Source of the DNA: an uncultured Bacilli bacterium | GTDB lineage: Bacteria > Bacillota_I > Bacilli_A > RF39 > UBA660 | Direction of reading: 5' to 3' | Assembly (NCBI GenBank): GCA_934098525.1 | Contig: CAKONZ010000002.1 | Span: forward strand, 88,193 to 152,192 | Length of the DNA: 64,000 nt | Part shown: positions 55,322 to 64,000 of the stretch, one piece after another | How positions within the stretch are numbered: position 1 is the first letter of the stretch | Layout of the letters: each line of letters starts with the position of its first letter | Program-made: the position numbers and the translations under genes | The notes under the pieces: model-generated | Seen by the model: the letters and a program-made list of their open reading frames with translations, nothing else | The model's database searches: none | What the model was told of the DNA's origin: nothing

Positions 55322-55341
55322 AAGCTAACATAAGTTAGCTT
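55322..55341 (-). terminator. Terminator after the stomatin gene
   Basis: Minus-strand AAGCTAAC-TTAT-GTTAGCTT followed by T's (55316-55321 on the plus strand are A). Confidence 0.85.
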
Positions 55342-55346
55342 AAACA

Positions 55347-56228
55347 TTATTTATTTTTCTTTTCAATCATTTCATTTACTACAGTACCAATAGTAGCTAA
55401 ATTTTGAATATCACTAGGAATAATTATTTTTGTAGCCTGTCCATTTGCAGCCCTAGCAAAAGCTTCATAACTTTTCAACTTTAATACTGCTTCATCTATC
55501 TCAGCACTCTTTAATAATTTTAAACCTTCAGCTTTAGCCTCTTGAATTTTAACAATTGCCAAAGCTTCACCTTCAGCTTCTTTTACTTGTGCTTCCTTTT
55601 TAGCTTCTGCTCTTAAAATCATACTTTCTTTTTCACCTTCAGCAGTTAAAATAGCAGCTTTTTTCTCTCCCTCAGCACGTAAAATTGCTTCACGTCTCTC
55701 ACGTTCTGCACGCATTTGTTTTTCCATAGCTTCTTGAATATCTCTAGGTGGTAAAATATTTTTAACTTCAACACGAGTAACTTTAATACCCCAAGGATCA
55801 GTTGCCTCATCCAAAATAAGTCTCATTTTAGAATTAATAATATCACGAGATGTTAAAGTTTCATCAAGTTCAAGTTCTCCAATTATATTACGTAATGTAG
55901 TAGCAGTTAAATTTTCAATAGCACTAACAGGATTTTCTACTCCATAAGTATATAACTTAGGATCAGTAATTTGAAAATAAACCACTGTATCAATTTGCAT
56001 TGTAACATTATCTTTTGTAATAACAGGTTGAGGAGCAAAATCCTTAACAATTTCCTTTAATGTAACCTTATTAGAAATTCTATCAATAAAAGGAATAACA
56101 TAATTAAGTCCTGTATGCAATGTCTTATTATAAGCTCCTAATCTTTCAATAACATAAGCCTTTGATTGAGGTATTATCTTAATACCAGAAATAATCAAAA
56201 TTAATAAAATTATTATAAAATAAATCAT
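55347..56228 (-). CDS. SPFH/stomatin-like membrane protein
   Basis: 293 residues: one N-terminal membrane helix, the SPFH domain (IPQSKAYVIERLGAYNKTLH, YVIPFIDRIS, AMEKQMRAERERREAIL) and a long charged coiled coil. Such proteins organise membrane microdomains and are paired with NfeD. Its ATG overlaps the end of the NfeD gene (ATGA). Confidence 0.93.
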   Translation of the reverse strand: MIYFIIILLILIISGIKIIPQSKAYVIERLGAYNKTLHTGLNYVIPFIDRISNKVTLKEIVKDFAPQPVITKDNVTMQIDTVVYFQITDPKLYTYGVENPVSAIENLTATTLRNIIGELELDETLTSRDIINSKMRLILDEATDPWGIKVTRVEVKNILPPRDIQEAMEKQMRAERERREAILRAEGEKKAAILTAEGEKESMILRAEAKKEAQVKEAEGEALAIVKIQEAKAEGLKLLKSAEIDEAVLKLKSYEAFARAANGQATKIIIPSDIQNLATIGTVVNEMIEKKNK

Positions 56229-56650
56229 TTTTCATTCTCCTTCTCTTTAACAATTAATTTTACACCCTCTATAGCAAGTATCTCTACTTCACTATCCCTT
56301 AATATCTTTTTATCCGCCTTAGCAGTCCAATACTTACCATCAACTTTAACTTCACCATACTCATCTTTTTTAATATCCTTAGTAACAATACCAATCATAC
56401 CAATTACTTTATCATAATTTGTTTTAACAATCTTAGGAGTTAAATATTTCTTAACAACAGGTCTTGTAAATAATAAAGTAATAATACTAACTCCAAAAAA
56501 ACCAACACACTGAATCAAAGTAGAATCAGTAATAAATGATATTAAAAAAGCTACCAACGCACCAAAAGCAAACCAAATTGTAACCAAACCATAAGTAATA
56601 AGCTCAACAATAACAAAAATTATAAATAATGTTAACCAAGTATATATCAT
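56225..56650 (-). CDS. NfeD-like membrane protein
   Basis: 141 residues: three membrane helices (about 1-75) then an OB-fold domain (GMIGIVTKDIKKDEYGEVKV, DGKYWTAKAD). Partner of the stomatin-like protein directly downstream. Confidence 0.92.
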   Translation of the reverse strand: MIYTWLTLFIIFVIVELITYGLVTIWFAFGALVAFLISFITDSTLIQCVGFFGVSIITLLFTRPVVKKYLTPKIVKTNYDKVIGMIGIVTKDIKKDEYGEVKVDGKYWTAKADKKILRDSEVEILAIEGVKLIVKEKENEK

Positions 56651-56698
56651 TAAATCACCTCACTAATTTTAACACAACCGACAATATATTACAATAAA

Positions 56699-57889
56699 TT
56701 ATATTTTACTACTCAAAGTTTTCCCTTCCTTAAAATGACAATCACTAAAACATTTATAATCAGTAAAAGTACAACGAGCTCCCTTTGAATATTTCTTTAT
56801 ATCATCTTTTAAAACATCATCATTATCCTCTAAAAACTTCTTATATCTAAGCAAATTTTTCCTTGTAATATTAGAAGTTTCAACTTGTACACATGAACAA
56901 AGCCTTTCCTTACACTTTAATATAAAATTATCATAAGTTCCAACCTCAGATATCAAAACTCTTCTACCCATAGGAAATAAATCATAAACACTCTTCATAT
57001 CATCAAGCCATTCTTTTTCATAAGAAGTATCTTTTAATATATAAGGAACAAAACAATCAAAATCACGAATAATTTCCATTTGATAATTAATAGTTCTATG
57101 TCTTTGAGCCTGTGCTAAATAAGCAAAACTCCCTTCATAAATCATACTATAAACATTTGAAAAATATTCTTTATGTTTTCTTAAATTATTTCCAAACAAA
57201 GAAAATTTACGAGCTTTCTCATTACGCATTAATCTTTCATCTAAAATATTTAACCTCTCAATTTCAGAAATAAACATTTTCATAGAGATAACCAAATTAT
57301 TATCAAAATAATTATCTTTAGCATTATCTATATACTTATACATAAAAGCAACTAAATAATTAATTTGTCTCAAACTAGTAGTGTATATCATTTCTGTAGG
57401 CATAAAAACAGTTACTAAATATCTAGCATTTTCTTGTGCCAATTTTGTAACTTTAGAATCACTAAAAACTAAAGGATATTCTTTCTTAATTAAATCTTTA
57501 AAAATATTTAACCACTTATTATATAAATCTGCTTCTTTCTGAGTAATTATTGAATCATCACTCTTTACTATCTTTGTATATCTAACAGACTTTTCACTAG
57601 TAGTATATTGATGTTCATTATTAATAATCATACTAAGTATCTTAGGAATATTATGTATATTAAAATTAATAAATATATGATCATAAACACTATGATGTCC
57701 ATTATCTAAAGTCAAAGATATTCTTCTATTAGTTTTTTCTACTGGTTCATTAACTAAATGATTAAAACCTTCCTTATCATAACAAACCCCTGCTATTTTG
57801 CCACATATATTAAAAGCTTTTTCTTTATCAAAAGTACCATCATCTTTCAAATACTCATTTGGCAAAATCTCAATCTTTATTTTATTCAT
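56699..57889 (-). CDS. thyX: FAD-dependent thymidylate synthase (ThyX), double-length
   Basis: Makes dTMP from dUMP using FAD and folate. About 396 residues, nearly twice a typical bacterial ThyX (220-250). The first half has GHHSVYDH, SEKSVRYTK (like the NExSxRY part of the signature), and ARYLVTVFMPTEM; the second half has the QRHRTINYQ part. The signature is thus split across two homologous-looking halves, as in the longer two-domain members of COG1351. Start 57889 (AGAGG 5 bases upstream). It lies 11 bases after the deoxynucleotidase gene. Confidence 0.82.
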   Translation of the reverse strand: MNKIKIEILPNEYLKDDGTFDKEKAFNICGKIAGVCYDKEGFNHLVNEPVEKTNRRISLTLDNGHHSVYDHIFINFNIHNIPKILSMIINNEHQYTTSEKSVRYTKIVKSDDSIITQKEADLYNKWLNIFKDLIKKEYPLVFSDSKVTKLAQENARYLVTVFMPTEMIYTTSLRQINYLVAFMYKYIDNAKDNYFDNNLVISMKMFISEIERLNILDERLMRNEKARKFSLFGNNLRKHKEYFSNVYSMIYEGSFAYLAQAQRHRTINYQMEIIRDFDCFVPYILKDTSYEKEWLDDMKSVYDLFPMGRRVLISEVGTYDNFILKCKERLCSCVQVETSNITRKNLLRYKKFLEDNDDVLKDDIKKYSKGARCTFTDYKCFSDCHFKEGKTLSSKI

Positions 57890-57900
57890 GACTACCTCTC

Positions 57901-58452
57901 TTACTTCAACAATCTTTTTTTCACATCTTTCCAACCATTCATTCTTTCTACATTACACTCTTTTAAATAATCATCACTTAAATCTTTATTATGAAAAGCA
58001 CTAAATAATAATTTTAAATCTGCCCCACTGAGATTATCAATTCTATCATCTATTTTAATTGGAAAATTTAATATACTTTTATCAGTAGTAAAAATATACT
58101 TATTCGGATGAATAAAAGGCAATTTATCTATCAAATAATCATACTTTTGTTTTAAAATATGCCCAGAATCATAAGGAATTTCCCTATAAATATAAGCAGT
58201 ACCAATATAAATATCATAATATTTAACCAACTCTTTTAAAGTATCATAACTATCTTCTACTAATTCACAATAATCATACAAATTTTTCTGTAAAAAAAAC
58301 TTATAAAAACCATCCTTATCTTCAATAGTATCCTGCATATAAAAATTAGTAAAATCTTCTTCTTTATAACTAGTACCAGCATATTCATTCAAAAGGTGTA
58401 AAAAACCACCTTTAGTAATAACATCATCCATATCAACCATCACTTTTTTCAT
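57901..58452 (-). CDS. 5'(3')-deoxyribonucleotidase (HAD family)
   Basis: 183 residues. DMDDVI near the N-terminus (nucleophile Asp) and DDRIDNL near residue 140 give the HAD metal site, with KRxx-type C-terminus. The family dephosphorylates dUMP/dTMP. Co-operonic with ThyX and preceded by AGGAGG; the pair would set the pool of thymidine nucleotides. Confidence 0.85.
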   Translation of the reverse strand: MKKVMVDMDDVITKGGFLHLLNEYAGTSYKEEDFTNFYMQDTIEDKDGFYKFFLQKNLYDYCELVEDSYDTLKELVKYYDIYIGTAYIYREIPYDSGHILKQKYDYLIDKLPFIHPNKYIFTTDKSILNFPIKIDDRIDNLSGADLKLLFSAFHNKDLSDDYLKECNVERMNGWKDVKKRLLK

Positions 58453-58469
58453 ATAACCCCTCCTAATAA

Positions 58470-58832
58470 TTATTTAAGTTTTTCATATACTTCATCTACA
58501 CTCATACTACATCCTTTACTATATTCAGGTATTAAATGTAAATGAAAATGTTTTACTTGTTGTTCAGAACCATAATTATATGTAATAGTTATTCCATCTT
58601 TGTTTAAATTATTCATAAGTTTTTTAATAAGTCTTAAAGAAACCTTATGAATATGATCAAAAACATCCTCATCTAAATCATAAATATCACTATAATGTTT
58701 TTTAGGAATTAATAATAAATGTCCATCTCCATGAGGATTAATATCTAAAAAACCAAAAACCATTTCATCTTCATAAATCTTTTTACTAGGTATTTCTCCC
58801 TTAATTATTTTACAAAATATACAATCGTTCAT
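58470..58832 (-). CDS. HIT-family nucleotide-binding protein
   Basis: 120 residues: CIFCKIIKGEIPSKKI at the N-terminus, LLIPKKHYSD, and the histidine triad HFHLHL. Hint-type nucleotide phosphoramidase/hydrolase activity is expected. TGGAGG precedes the ATG. Reads into the deoxynucleotidase and ThyX genes. Confidence 0.93.
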   Translation of the reverse strand: MNDCIFCKIIKGEIPSKKIYEDEMVFGFLDINPHGDGHLLLIPKKHYSDIYDLDEDVFDHIHKVSLRLIKKLMNNLNKDGITITYNYGSEQQVKHFHLHLIPEYSKGCSMSVDEVYEKLK

Positions 58833-58867
58833 ATCTTACCTCCATTAAATTATATTATATCAAAAAA

Positions 58868-58891
58868 AGAACTAGAAATTAATCTAATTCT
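58868..58891 (-). terminator. Terminator after a small gene
   Basis: AGAATTAGA / TCTAGTTCT on the minus strand (one G-T pair), followed by seven T; overlaps the end of the 53-residue gene. Confidence 0.65.
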
Positions 58892-59040
58892 TCATTTTTT
58901 AATATAAATATATAATGCTCATTAATCAAGTATTCTCTAACATCATCAAAATCAATATATGATACTTTCCATATATCTTTTTTCCAAGGATGAAAATACT
59001 TATTAACAAATAATTCTAATTCGTTACCACTTAACATCAT
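58879..59040 (-). CDS. 53-residue protein of unknown function
   Basis: MMLSGNELELFVNKYFHPWK and onwards: helical, with two Trp and an acidic C-terminus (KNEELD). GAGGAGG precedes the ATG at 59040, and a terminator follows. No signal peptide or membrane helix. I do not recognise the family. Confidence 0.6.
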   Translation of the reverse strand: MMLSGNELELFVNKYFHPWKKDIWKVSYIDFDDVREYLINEHYIFILKNEELD

Positions 59041-59110
59041 ACTACTTATACCTCCTCATAAAGAATAATAGCAAAGTTTTTTGTCGTACAATGTCGAAAT
59101 TTATCAAATA

Positions 59111-59650
59111 TTAGTAATTATTAGCTTTTCTTTCAAAATAACTTTTTGGATGAGCACAAACAGGACATACATCTGGAGCTTTACTTCCTATAACAACATG
59201 TCCACAATTACGACAAATCCAAATTGTATCTCCATCATTAGAAAAAACTAACCCCTCTTCAATATTAAAAATTAATTTCTTATATCTATTTTCATGTTCC
59301 TTTTCAATCTTAGCAACTTCTTCAAAAAGAAATGCTATATGATCAAAACCTTCTTCTCTTGCAACTTCAGCAAAACCTTTATACATATCAGTCCATTCAA
59401 AATTTTCTCCTGCTGCTGCATCCTTTAAATTATCTAATGTAGCAGGAACTTCTCCTCCATGTAATTCTTTAAACCACATTTTAGCATGTTCTTTTTCGTT
59501 ATTAGCAGTCTCTTCAAAAATAGCAGCTATTTGTTCATAGCCATCCTTTCTAGCTTTAGATGCATAATAAGTATATTTATTTCTTGCTTGTGACTCTCCT
59601 GCAAAAGCAGTCATTAAATTTTCTTCTGTTTTACTTCCTTTTAATTCCAT
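59111..59650 (-). CDS. Rubrerythrin
   Basis: Peroxide-reducing non-heme iron protein of anaerobes. 179 residues: four-helix di-iron domain with ESQARNKY, EKEHAKM, EEGFDHIA and EKEHENR, then a C-terminal rubredoxin domain (CRNCGHVVIG, CPVCAHP). Own TATAAT-like promoter close upstream and GGGAGG. Indicates an oxygen-stress strategy typical of anaerobes. Confidence 0.96.
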   Translation of the reverse strand: MELKGSKTEENLMTAFAGESQARNKYTYYASKARKDGYEQIAAIFEETANNEKEHAKMWFKELHGGEVPATLDNLKDAAAGENFEWTDMYKGFAEVAREEGFDHIAFLFEEVAKIEKEHENRYKKLIFNIEEGLVFSNDGDTIWICRNCGHVVIGSKAPDVCPVCAHPKSYFERKANNY

Positions 59651-59703
59651 AATAATCCTCCCAAATAAATTATAACATCAAATAAAAATAAATAAAACTA
59701 AAA

Positions 59704-62049
59704 TCACTCACTTCTTAACGCATTAACAGGTTTCTTTCTACTAGCCATCTTAGCAGGTATTATTCCTGCAATCATTGTAATTATAACACTTAAAGAAACT
59801 AAAATAAAAATATTATCAATAGAAAGAACTGCAATATTTTTTATAGAAACATACTTCTCTATTATTAAATTTATAGGAACAATTAATAAAACAGTAATTA
59901 AAACACCAAAAGTACCTGCAACCAAACCTTCAATAATATTTTCTGATATAAACACATTAGAAACATCTCTTTTACTAGCGCCAATAGCCCTTAATATTCC
60001 TATTTCCCTTGTTCTTTCTAACACACTAATATAAGTTATAATAGAAATCATAATACTAGAAACAATCAAACTAATTCCAACTACTCCAATTAATATAATT
60101 GAAACAATTTTAACAACAGAAGTAACACTAGAAACAATACTTTTAACTAAATCAGTATATGTAATAACTAAATCATCCTTTTTATCTTTTCTCTGCATAC
60201 TATTATATTCATCAATAAAATTAACTATCTTTTCTTTAGAACTCAAACTCCTAGGAAAAATATTAATATAACTAGGATCATTTCTATCAACAAACCCTAA
60301 AAGTTTCAAATTATCACTATAACTATTATTATCAAACTTATCATTAGTAAAAACATCAATATTTTTATTATTCAATTGTTTTTTTACTATATCTTTCTTT
60401 TCTATATTATCAATTAAATAATTAATTAACTTATAATTATATCCAATAACATTACTCATCTCATCTTCATCTTTTGCTCTTATTATTCCAACTATACTTA
60501 TATCAACACCATTATTAAGTATACTTTTAATATAATCACTATTATTAGAATAATCAACATATACACCATTTTCATACCTATAATAATCAGTATTTAATAT
60601 AAGTTTATATTTTTTCTCCATAAGCTCATCATAAGAATAAACCTTTTTACTCTTATCATACTTATCACGATTTTTTATATTAAGACTATATAATAAAGAA
60701 TCAGATATATTATTATTTTCATCAACAATTAAAACAACTTCATTATATAATTTTGGTAATCTACCTCTAAGTACTTCATATTTACTATTAACAACATCAT
60801 CAGAAGCAAGTTCATAATAAATAGAAGTATTAACAAAATTCTTATCAAACAAATTTAAATCATCAAGACTAACCCTTTTATAATTATCATCTTTTAAAGC
60901 ATAAATTTGAAGATCTATATCATAACCATACTGTATGTAAGAAACATAATTATCTATATCTTTACTATCAATATATTTTTTAAATTCCTTTAAATTATTA
61001 CTAACTACATTATTATTAATATAATTAATCTTTTTACTAACATCATCATTAGAACAAATCTCATTCTTCCCACAATTAACCCTTTCATATTGATATCCAC
61101 TAAGAATCTTAGAATAATCATAAGTCTTTTTTTCCAAAGAAATAGGATAACTAGACAAAGATTTTTTCTCAAAATCAGATATATATTTATTAACACCATT
61201 TGATAATGCCAAAATAAGTGCTATACCTATAATCCCTATAGAACCAGCAAAAGATGTTAAAATAGTACGTCCTTTTTTTGTCAACAAATTACCAAAAGAT
61301 AAACCCAAAGAAGAAATTAAAGACATCTTTTTTCCTTTCTTTTTGAAAATATTTTTGTTAATTAATGTACTACAAAAAGGATCAGAATCACTAATAATAT
61401 AACCATCCTTTAATTCTACTATTCTATCTGAATATTTCTCTGCAATTAAAGAATTATGAGTAACCATAACAACCAATTTATTTTTTGAAATTTCCTTTAG
61501 CAAATCCATAATTTGTATACTTGTCAAAGAATCAAGAGCTCCAGTCGGTTCATCCGCTAAAATTATATCCGGATCATTAACTAAAGCTCTAGCTATTGCT
61601 ACTCTCTGCATCTGTCCACCAGATAATTGATTTGGTTTTTTATTAATATGATCGCCTAACCCTACTTTCTCCAAAACTTCTATAGCTTTTTTCTTTCTAA
61701 AACGTCTAGAAACACCAGATAAAGTTAACGCAAGCTCAACATTTGCAAGAACACTTTGATGTCCAATCAAATTATAACTTTGAAAAACAAAACCTATTGT
61801 TTTATTTCTATATACATCAAAATCCCTATCCAGATAATTCTTAGTAGAAACACCATTTATTAATAAATCACCAGAATCATACTTTTCCATTCCACCTATA
61901 ATATTTAACAAAGTAGTCTTACCACTACCAGAAGCCCCTAAAATAGAAACAAACTCACTATCTCTAAAACAAATATTAATATTCTTTAAAACTTCTTGTC
62001 TTTTATTTCCAATCTCATACCCTTTACAAATATTTTTTAATTCTAACAC
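59704..62049 (-). CDS. MacB-like fused ABC ATPase-permease
   Basis: 781 residues. N-terminal ATPase (about 1-225: GASGSGKTT, LSGGQMQRVAIA, ILADEPTGALDS, VTHNS) joined to a FtsX-type permease. The permease has a membrane helix near 258-280, a ~360-residue extracellular region, then three helices near 650-775 (ERTREIGILRAIGASKRDV). Unlike the two-gene BceAB pair at 1.4-4.2 kb, both functions are in one chain. Start is GTG at 62049 with AGGAGGG. Likely exports or senses a peptide or lipid; substrate unknown. Confidence 0.92.
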   Translation of the reverse strand: MLELKNICKGYEIGNKRQEVLKNINICFRDSEFVSILGASGSGKTTLLNIIGGMEKYDSGDLLINGVSTKNYLDRDFDVYRNKTIGFVFQSYNLIGHQSVLANVELALTLSGVSRRFRKKKAIEVLEKVGLGDHINKKPNQLSGGQMQRVAIARALVNDPDIILADEPTGALDSLTSIQIMDLLKEISKNKLVVMVTHNSLIAEKYSDRIVELKDGYIISDSDPFCSTLINKNIFKKKGKKMSLISSLGLSFGNLLTKKGRTILTSFAGSIGIIGIALILALSNGVNKYISDFEKKSLSSYPISLEKKTYDYSKILSGYQYERVNCGKNEICSNDDVSKKINYINNNVVSNNLKEFKKYIDSKDIDNYVSYIQYGYDIDLQIYALKDDNYKRVSLDDLNLFDKNFVNTSIYYELASDDVVNSKYEVLRGRLPKLYNEVVLIVDENNNISDSLLYSLNIKNRDKYDKSKKVYSYDELMEKKYKLILNTDYYRYENGVYVDYSNNSDYIKSILNNGVDISIVGIIRAKDEDEMSNVIGYNYKLINYLIDNIEKKDIVKKQLNNKNIDVFTNDKFDNNSYSDNLKLLGFVDRNDPSYINIFPRSLSSKEKIVNFIDEYNSMQRKDKKDDLVITYTDLVKSIVSSVTSVVKIVSIILIGVVGISLIVSSIMISIITYISVLERTREIGILRAIGASKRDVSNVFISENIIEGLVAGTFGVLITVLLIVPINLIIEKYVSIKNIAVLSIDNIFILVSLSVIITMIAGIIPAKMASRKKPVNALRSE

Positions 62050-62136
62050 AATACCCTCCTAACAAAAAACAATATACACTAAATTCATAAATATAAAAAA
62101 CAAACAAATAACCATTTTCAAAAAAAAATAAAACAA

Positions 62137-62171
62137 AAAAAGAATAAATCAACAACTAATTTATTCTTTTT
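62137..62171. terminator. Terminator downstream of the GNAT gene
   Basis: Arms AAAAAGAATAAAT (62137-62149) and ATTTATTCTTTTT (62159-62171) around a 9-base loop. Confidence 0.75.
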
Positions 62172-62236
62172 AATAAAAAATTAATCAAAAAAACTCAATT
62201 ATAAATAAAATTATTTTTATTCAAAACACAAAAAAC

Positions 62237-62809
62237 CTATATAACTTTATTTTTTATATAATCACCATCAAACTCATCTTCAAGTATATCCATATGTAAC
62301 AAATCATGATATTTTCCATTTACAAACAACATTTCCCTATTTCTTCCAACATCTTTAAAACCACATTTCAAATAACATCTATGAGCCCTTTCATTACAAT
62401 CAATCAACTCTAATTTTATAACATGTAAATTTAAATATCTAAAACCATACTCTAACAACAACCTAATAGCCTCTGTACCATATCCATTATTAAGATAATC
62501 TCCATCACCAATAAAAATTCCAAGTACAGCAGATCTATCAACCCATTTTATTTGCTCTAAACTTATTGTTCCAATTAGCTTATCCCCATCAAGTGTTACA
62601 ATATTAAAAACTCTAGCACTATTATCTTTAATAGAATTACTAATCCAATCTTTCTCCAAAGGTAAAGAAATTAAAGAACTAGTCTTATCAATATAATCAG
62701 TAACCTTGAAATCGTTAAGCCATTCTGTATACTTTTCTGCCTCTTCTAAAGAACAACTCTTAGGAGATAAATATATTCTATCCCCAATCAACTTTTTAAA
62801 ATACTCCAT
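62237..62809 (-). CDS. RimJ/RimL-type GNAT acetyltransferase
   Basis: 190 residues: GDRIYLSPKSCSLEEAEKY, TEWLNDFKVTDYID, then the acetyl-CoA loop GDGDYLNNGYGTEAI and CNERAHRCYLKCGFKDVG, typical of RimJ/RimL/PseH-like enzymes. AGGAGGAG precedes the ATG. Substrate unknown. Confidence 0.9.
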   Translation of the reverse strand: MEYFKKLIGDRIYLSPKSCSLEEAEKYTEWLNDFKVTDYIDKTSSLISLPLEKDWISNSIKDNSARVFNIVTLDGDKLIGTISLEQIKWVDRSAVLGIFIGDGDYLNNGYGTEAIRLLLEYGFRYLNLHVIKLELIDCNERAHRCYLKCGFKDVGRNREMLFVNGKYHDLLHMDILEDEFDGDYIKNKVI

Positions 62810-62981
62810 AACTCCTCCTAGTAATTAATATACAACAATTATATCATATAAGTAAAAATCAAAAAACATATTTATCAATTCTTAAAAATATTCCTTCATC
62901 TAAATAAATCTAGAAATATCAATCAACTTTTTAACACAATTTATTAAAAATATAGTATAATTAAACGTAGGAGGTAATCTA

Positions 62982-63464
62982 ATGACAACAAATAAAAGAA
63001 AAAAACAAGAAACAACATCTAATTATAATGAATTAAAAACAAATAATAAAAATGAATATAAATTATTTGGAACAATGAATCTGTTTCATCTTTATCCAGA
63101 TTTTGTATTGCCTGTATTTGAAAACAATGGAAATTACTACTTATCAAACAGTGAAAATAGTATAGAAATAGACTCTTTTTATAAAATACAAAACGAAAAA
63201 CATATAAACGAAATAAAACCACTTACTACATCATTTAATAAATTAATAAATATTAAAGACTATTATACAATTGGTGATGTACCACTAGTAGCTTTCCAAA
63301 TAGATAAAGACAAATATTTTATAGGTACTATTTATACTTTTAATGATTTCATAAAAGATATAAAAATCAAAGATAAAATATTATCTCAACAAATTTATGA
63401 TTTTCAAAATGAAATTAAAAAATCAAAATTAGTAAAAAGCAGAAATATTAACAAACAAAAATAA
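62982..63464 (+). CDS. Protein of unknown function (160 residues)
   Basis: Lysine/asparagine-rich N-terminus (about 1-27), then an alpha/beta segment (LFHLYPDFVLPVFENNGNYY, TTSFNKLINIKDYYTIGDVP, QIDKDKYFIGTIYTFNDFIK). No membrane helix or recognised motif. It has TATAAT at 62956-62961, an AGGAGG site and a strong terminator, so it is a real single-gene unit on the plus strand. Family not recognised. Confidence 0.7.
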   Translation: MTTNKRKKQETTSNYNELKTNNKNEYKLFGTMNLFHLYPDFVLPVFENNGNYYLSNSENSIEIDSFYKIQNEKHINEIKPLTTSFNKLINIKDYYTIGDVPLVAFQIDKDKYFIGTIYTFNDFIKDIKIKDKILSQQIYDFQNEIKKSKLVKSRNINKQK

Positions 63465-63476
63465 TTTATATAATTT

Positions 63477-63513
63477 AAAAAGCTTAATTAATAAAATTTA
63501 ATTAAGCTTTTTT
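63477..63513 (+). terminator. Terminator after the 160-residue gene
   Basis: AAAAAGCTTAATTAA and TTTAATTAAGCTTTTTT arms with a short AT loop and T run. Confidence 0.8.
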
Positions 63514-63577
63514 ATTAAGTATTTCAATAACTCGAGTTTTATTAGTTACTTTGTAAATCTTCTTTCACTAATCAAAT

Positions 63578-64000
63578 TTATTTGCGACCTAAAGTATGAT
63601 CAGGTTCATCTGAAAATTGTTGATTAATTTTCTCTTTTGAAAGTGATTCTAAATCAGAATATTTATTCAATAATAATTTCGCTTTATTTAAAAATTCATG
63701 ATTTTCTTTTAAATGTTCATGATATAATTCATGTTTTTTATTTCTTATTTCAAATCGCATTCCTATTTGTTTTAATAGTTCTATTCTTTCCTCTGTTATT
63801 TTATAATTTTTGTTTCCTTTGTATGCTTGTCTTTGATTAATTATCCAATATCCTAATGCTACTCCATTTTCATCATAGTTATACCCATCTACTGTTTTAA
63901 ATAAGCTTGGTATTTCTAGATTACCATGGTATTCATAATATGCCTTCGCTAATTCATATTTTCTATTCCACTTATCTTCTCTATTTTTTAATTCAAATCG
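63578..64000 (-). CDS. Helicase-associated-domain protein, partial (N-terminus beyond window)
   Basis: 140 C-terminal residues are in one frame to the right edge. They contain one complete helicase-associated (HA) repeat: KWNRKYELAKAYYEYHGNLE, then LGYWIINQRQAYKG and ITEERIELLKQIGMRFE. The preceding residues (RFELKNRED) end an earlier repeat. A charged tail follows. Such repeats occur at the C-terminus of large DEAD/DEAH helicases on mobile elements; the helicase part is not visible. Confidence 0.8.
   Translation of the reverse strand, partial: RFELKNREDKWNRKYELAKAYYEYHGNLEIPSLFKTVDGYNYDENGVALGYWIINQRQAYKGNKNYKITEERIELLKQIGMRFEIRNKKHELYHEHLKENHEFLNKAKLLLNKYSDLESLSKEKINQQFSDEPDHTLGRK

Noticed and set aside
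1..64000. Possible Mycoplasma-type genetic code
   Set aside because: Genes use TGG for Trp, and TGA acts as a stop for the response regulator and RNase HII genes.
1..64000. CRISPR arrays, rRNA, T-box or known riboswitches
   Set aside because: No regularly spaced repeats with unique spacers and no structured leader that I could recognise; the direct repeats seen are gene-end copies.

Overview
The window is a very AT-rich (roughly 27-30% GC by eye), densely packed bacterial chromosome segment. Nearly all genes lie on the minus strand. TGG is used for Trp and TGA acts as a stop, so the genetic code is the standard bacterial one and not that of Mycoplasma. The gene set points to a Gram-positive anaerobic Bacillota: SufCDSUB, YlqF/RbgA next to RNase HII, Bce-type peptide-resistance genes, CotF/CotD/YjcZ-like spore-coat family proteins, a sortase-anchored adhesin, rubrerythrin and ThyX. 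An uncultured low-GC gut lineage is my best guess; no rRNA is present to place it.

Layout. 1-6.6 kb: the N-terminal part of a divergent NAD-dependent DNA ligase, then a complete Bce-type detoxification module (FtsX-like permease, ATPase, sensor kinase, response regulator) with a visible BceR-like operator. 6.7-8.3 kb: a SUFU-domain protein, tRNA-Gly(GCC) and two CotF-like proteins. 8.3-11.7 kb: rsmI and mutS. 11.8-19.8 kb: a compact type IV secretion-like operon (pilin, VirB6-like, PrgI-like, VirB4 in two overlapping cistrons, VirD4) with no relaxase or integrase; a second, isolated pilin gene sits at 37.3 kb. 19.8-23.6 kb: a pentapeptide-like repeat protein, a thioredoxin-like protein and a large membrane-anchored cohesin/dockerin-like surface protein. 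23.7-30.4 kb: pyrimidine-nucleoside phosphorylase, an XRE regulator, a zinc-type CDF exporter, topA, an unusual nucleotidyltransferase-RNase HII fusion, and rbgA.

30.4-34 kb is an accessory island upstream of rbgA. It holds a GNAT acetyltransferase, a deoxyribosyltransferase-like protein, DinD, a broken RhuM, another GNAT and a frameshifted VanZ-like gene, and copies of the 5' end of rbgA are interspersed among them. 34-37.2 kb carries CYTH-like, Nudix and Ham1-like proteins, endonuclease IV and SSB. 37.7-42.1 kb is the SUF iron-sulfur operon. 42.2-45.1 kb has a sortase-type adhesin and two tiny membrane peptides. 45.2-50.1 kb has PrsA, RecX, RpoZ, a patatin, DUF4186, DedA and CotD-like proteins. 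50.1-52.5 kb is a second accessory patch: an intact RhuM gene flanked by a perfect 99-bp copy of the end of a Fic toxin gene, and a small Fic antitoxin-like gene. 52.5-64 kb: ffh with two sigma-like helix-turn-helix genes in the usual ylxM position, a stomatin/NfeD pair, a double-length ThyX with a deoxynucleotidase, HIT protein, rubrerythrin, a fused MacB-like ABC transporter, a GNAT, an unknown gene and the end of a helicase-associated-domain protein.

The strongest candidates for something new are (i) the relaxase-less type IV secretion-like operon with its pilin promoter, internal terminator and second promoter, plus the distant orphan pilin, and (ii) two independent loci where accessory genes are bracketed by about 100-bp direct duplications of a neighbouring gene end (rbgA and fic), suggesting a shared way of inserting gene cassettes without an obvious recombinase.
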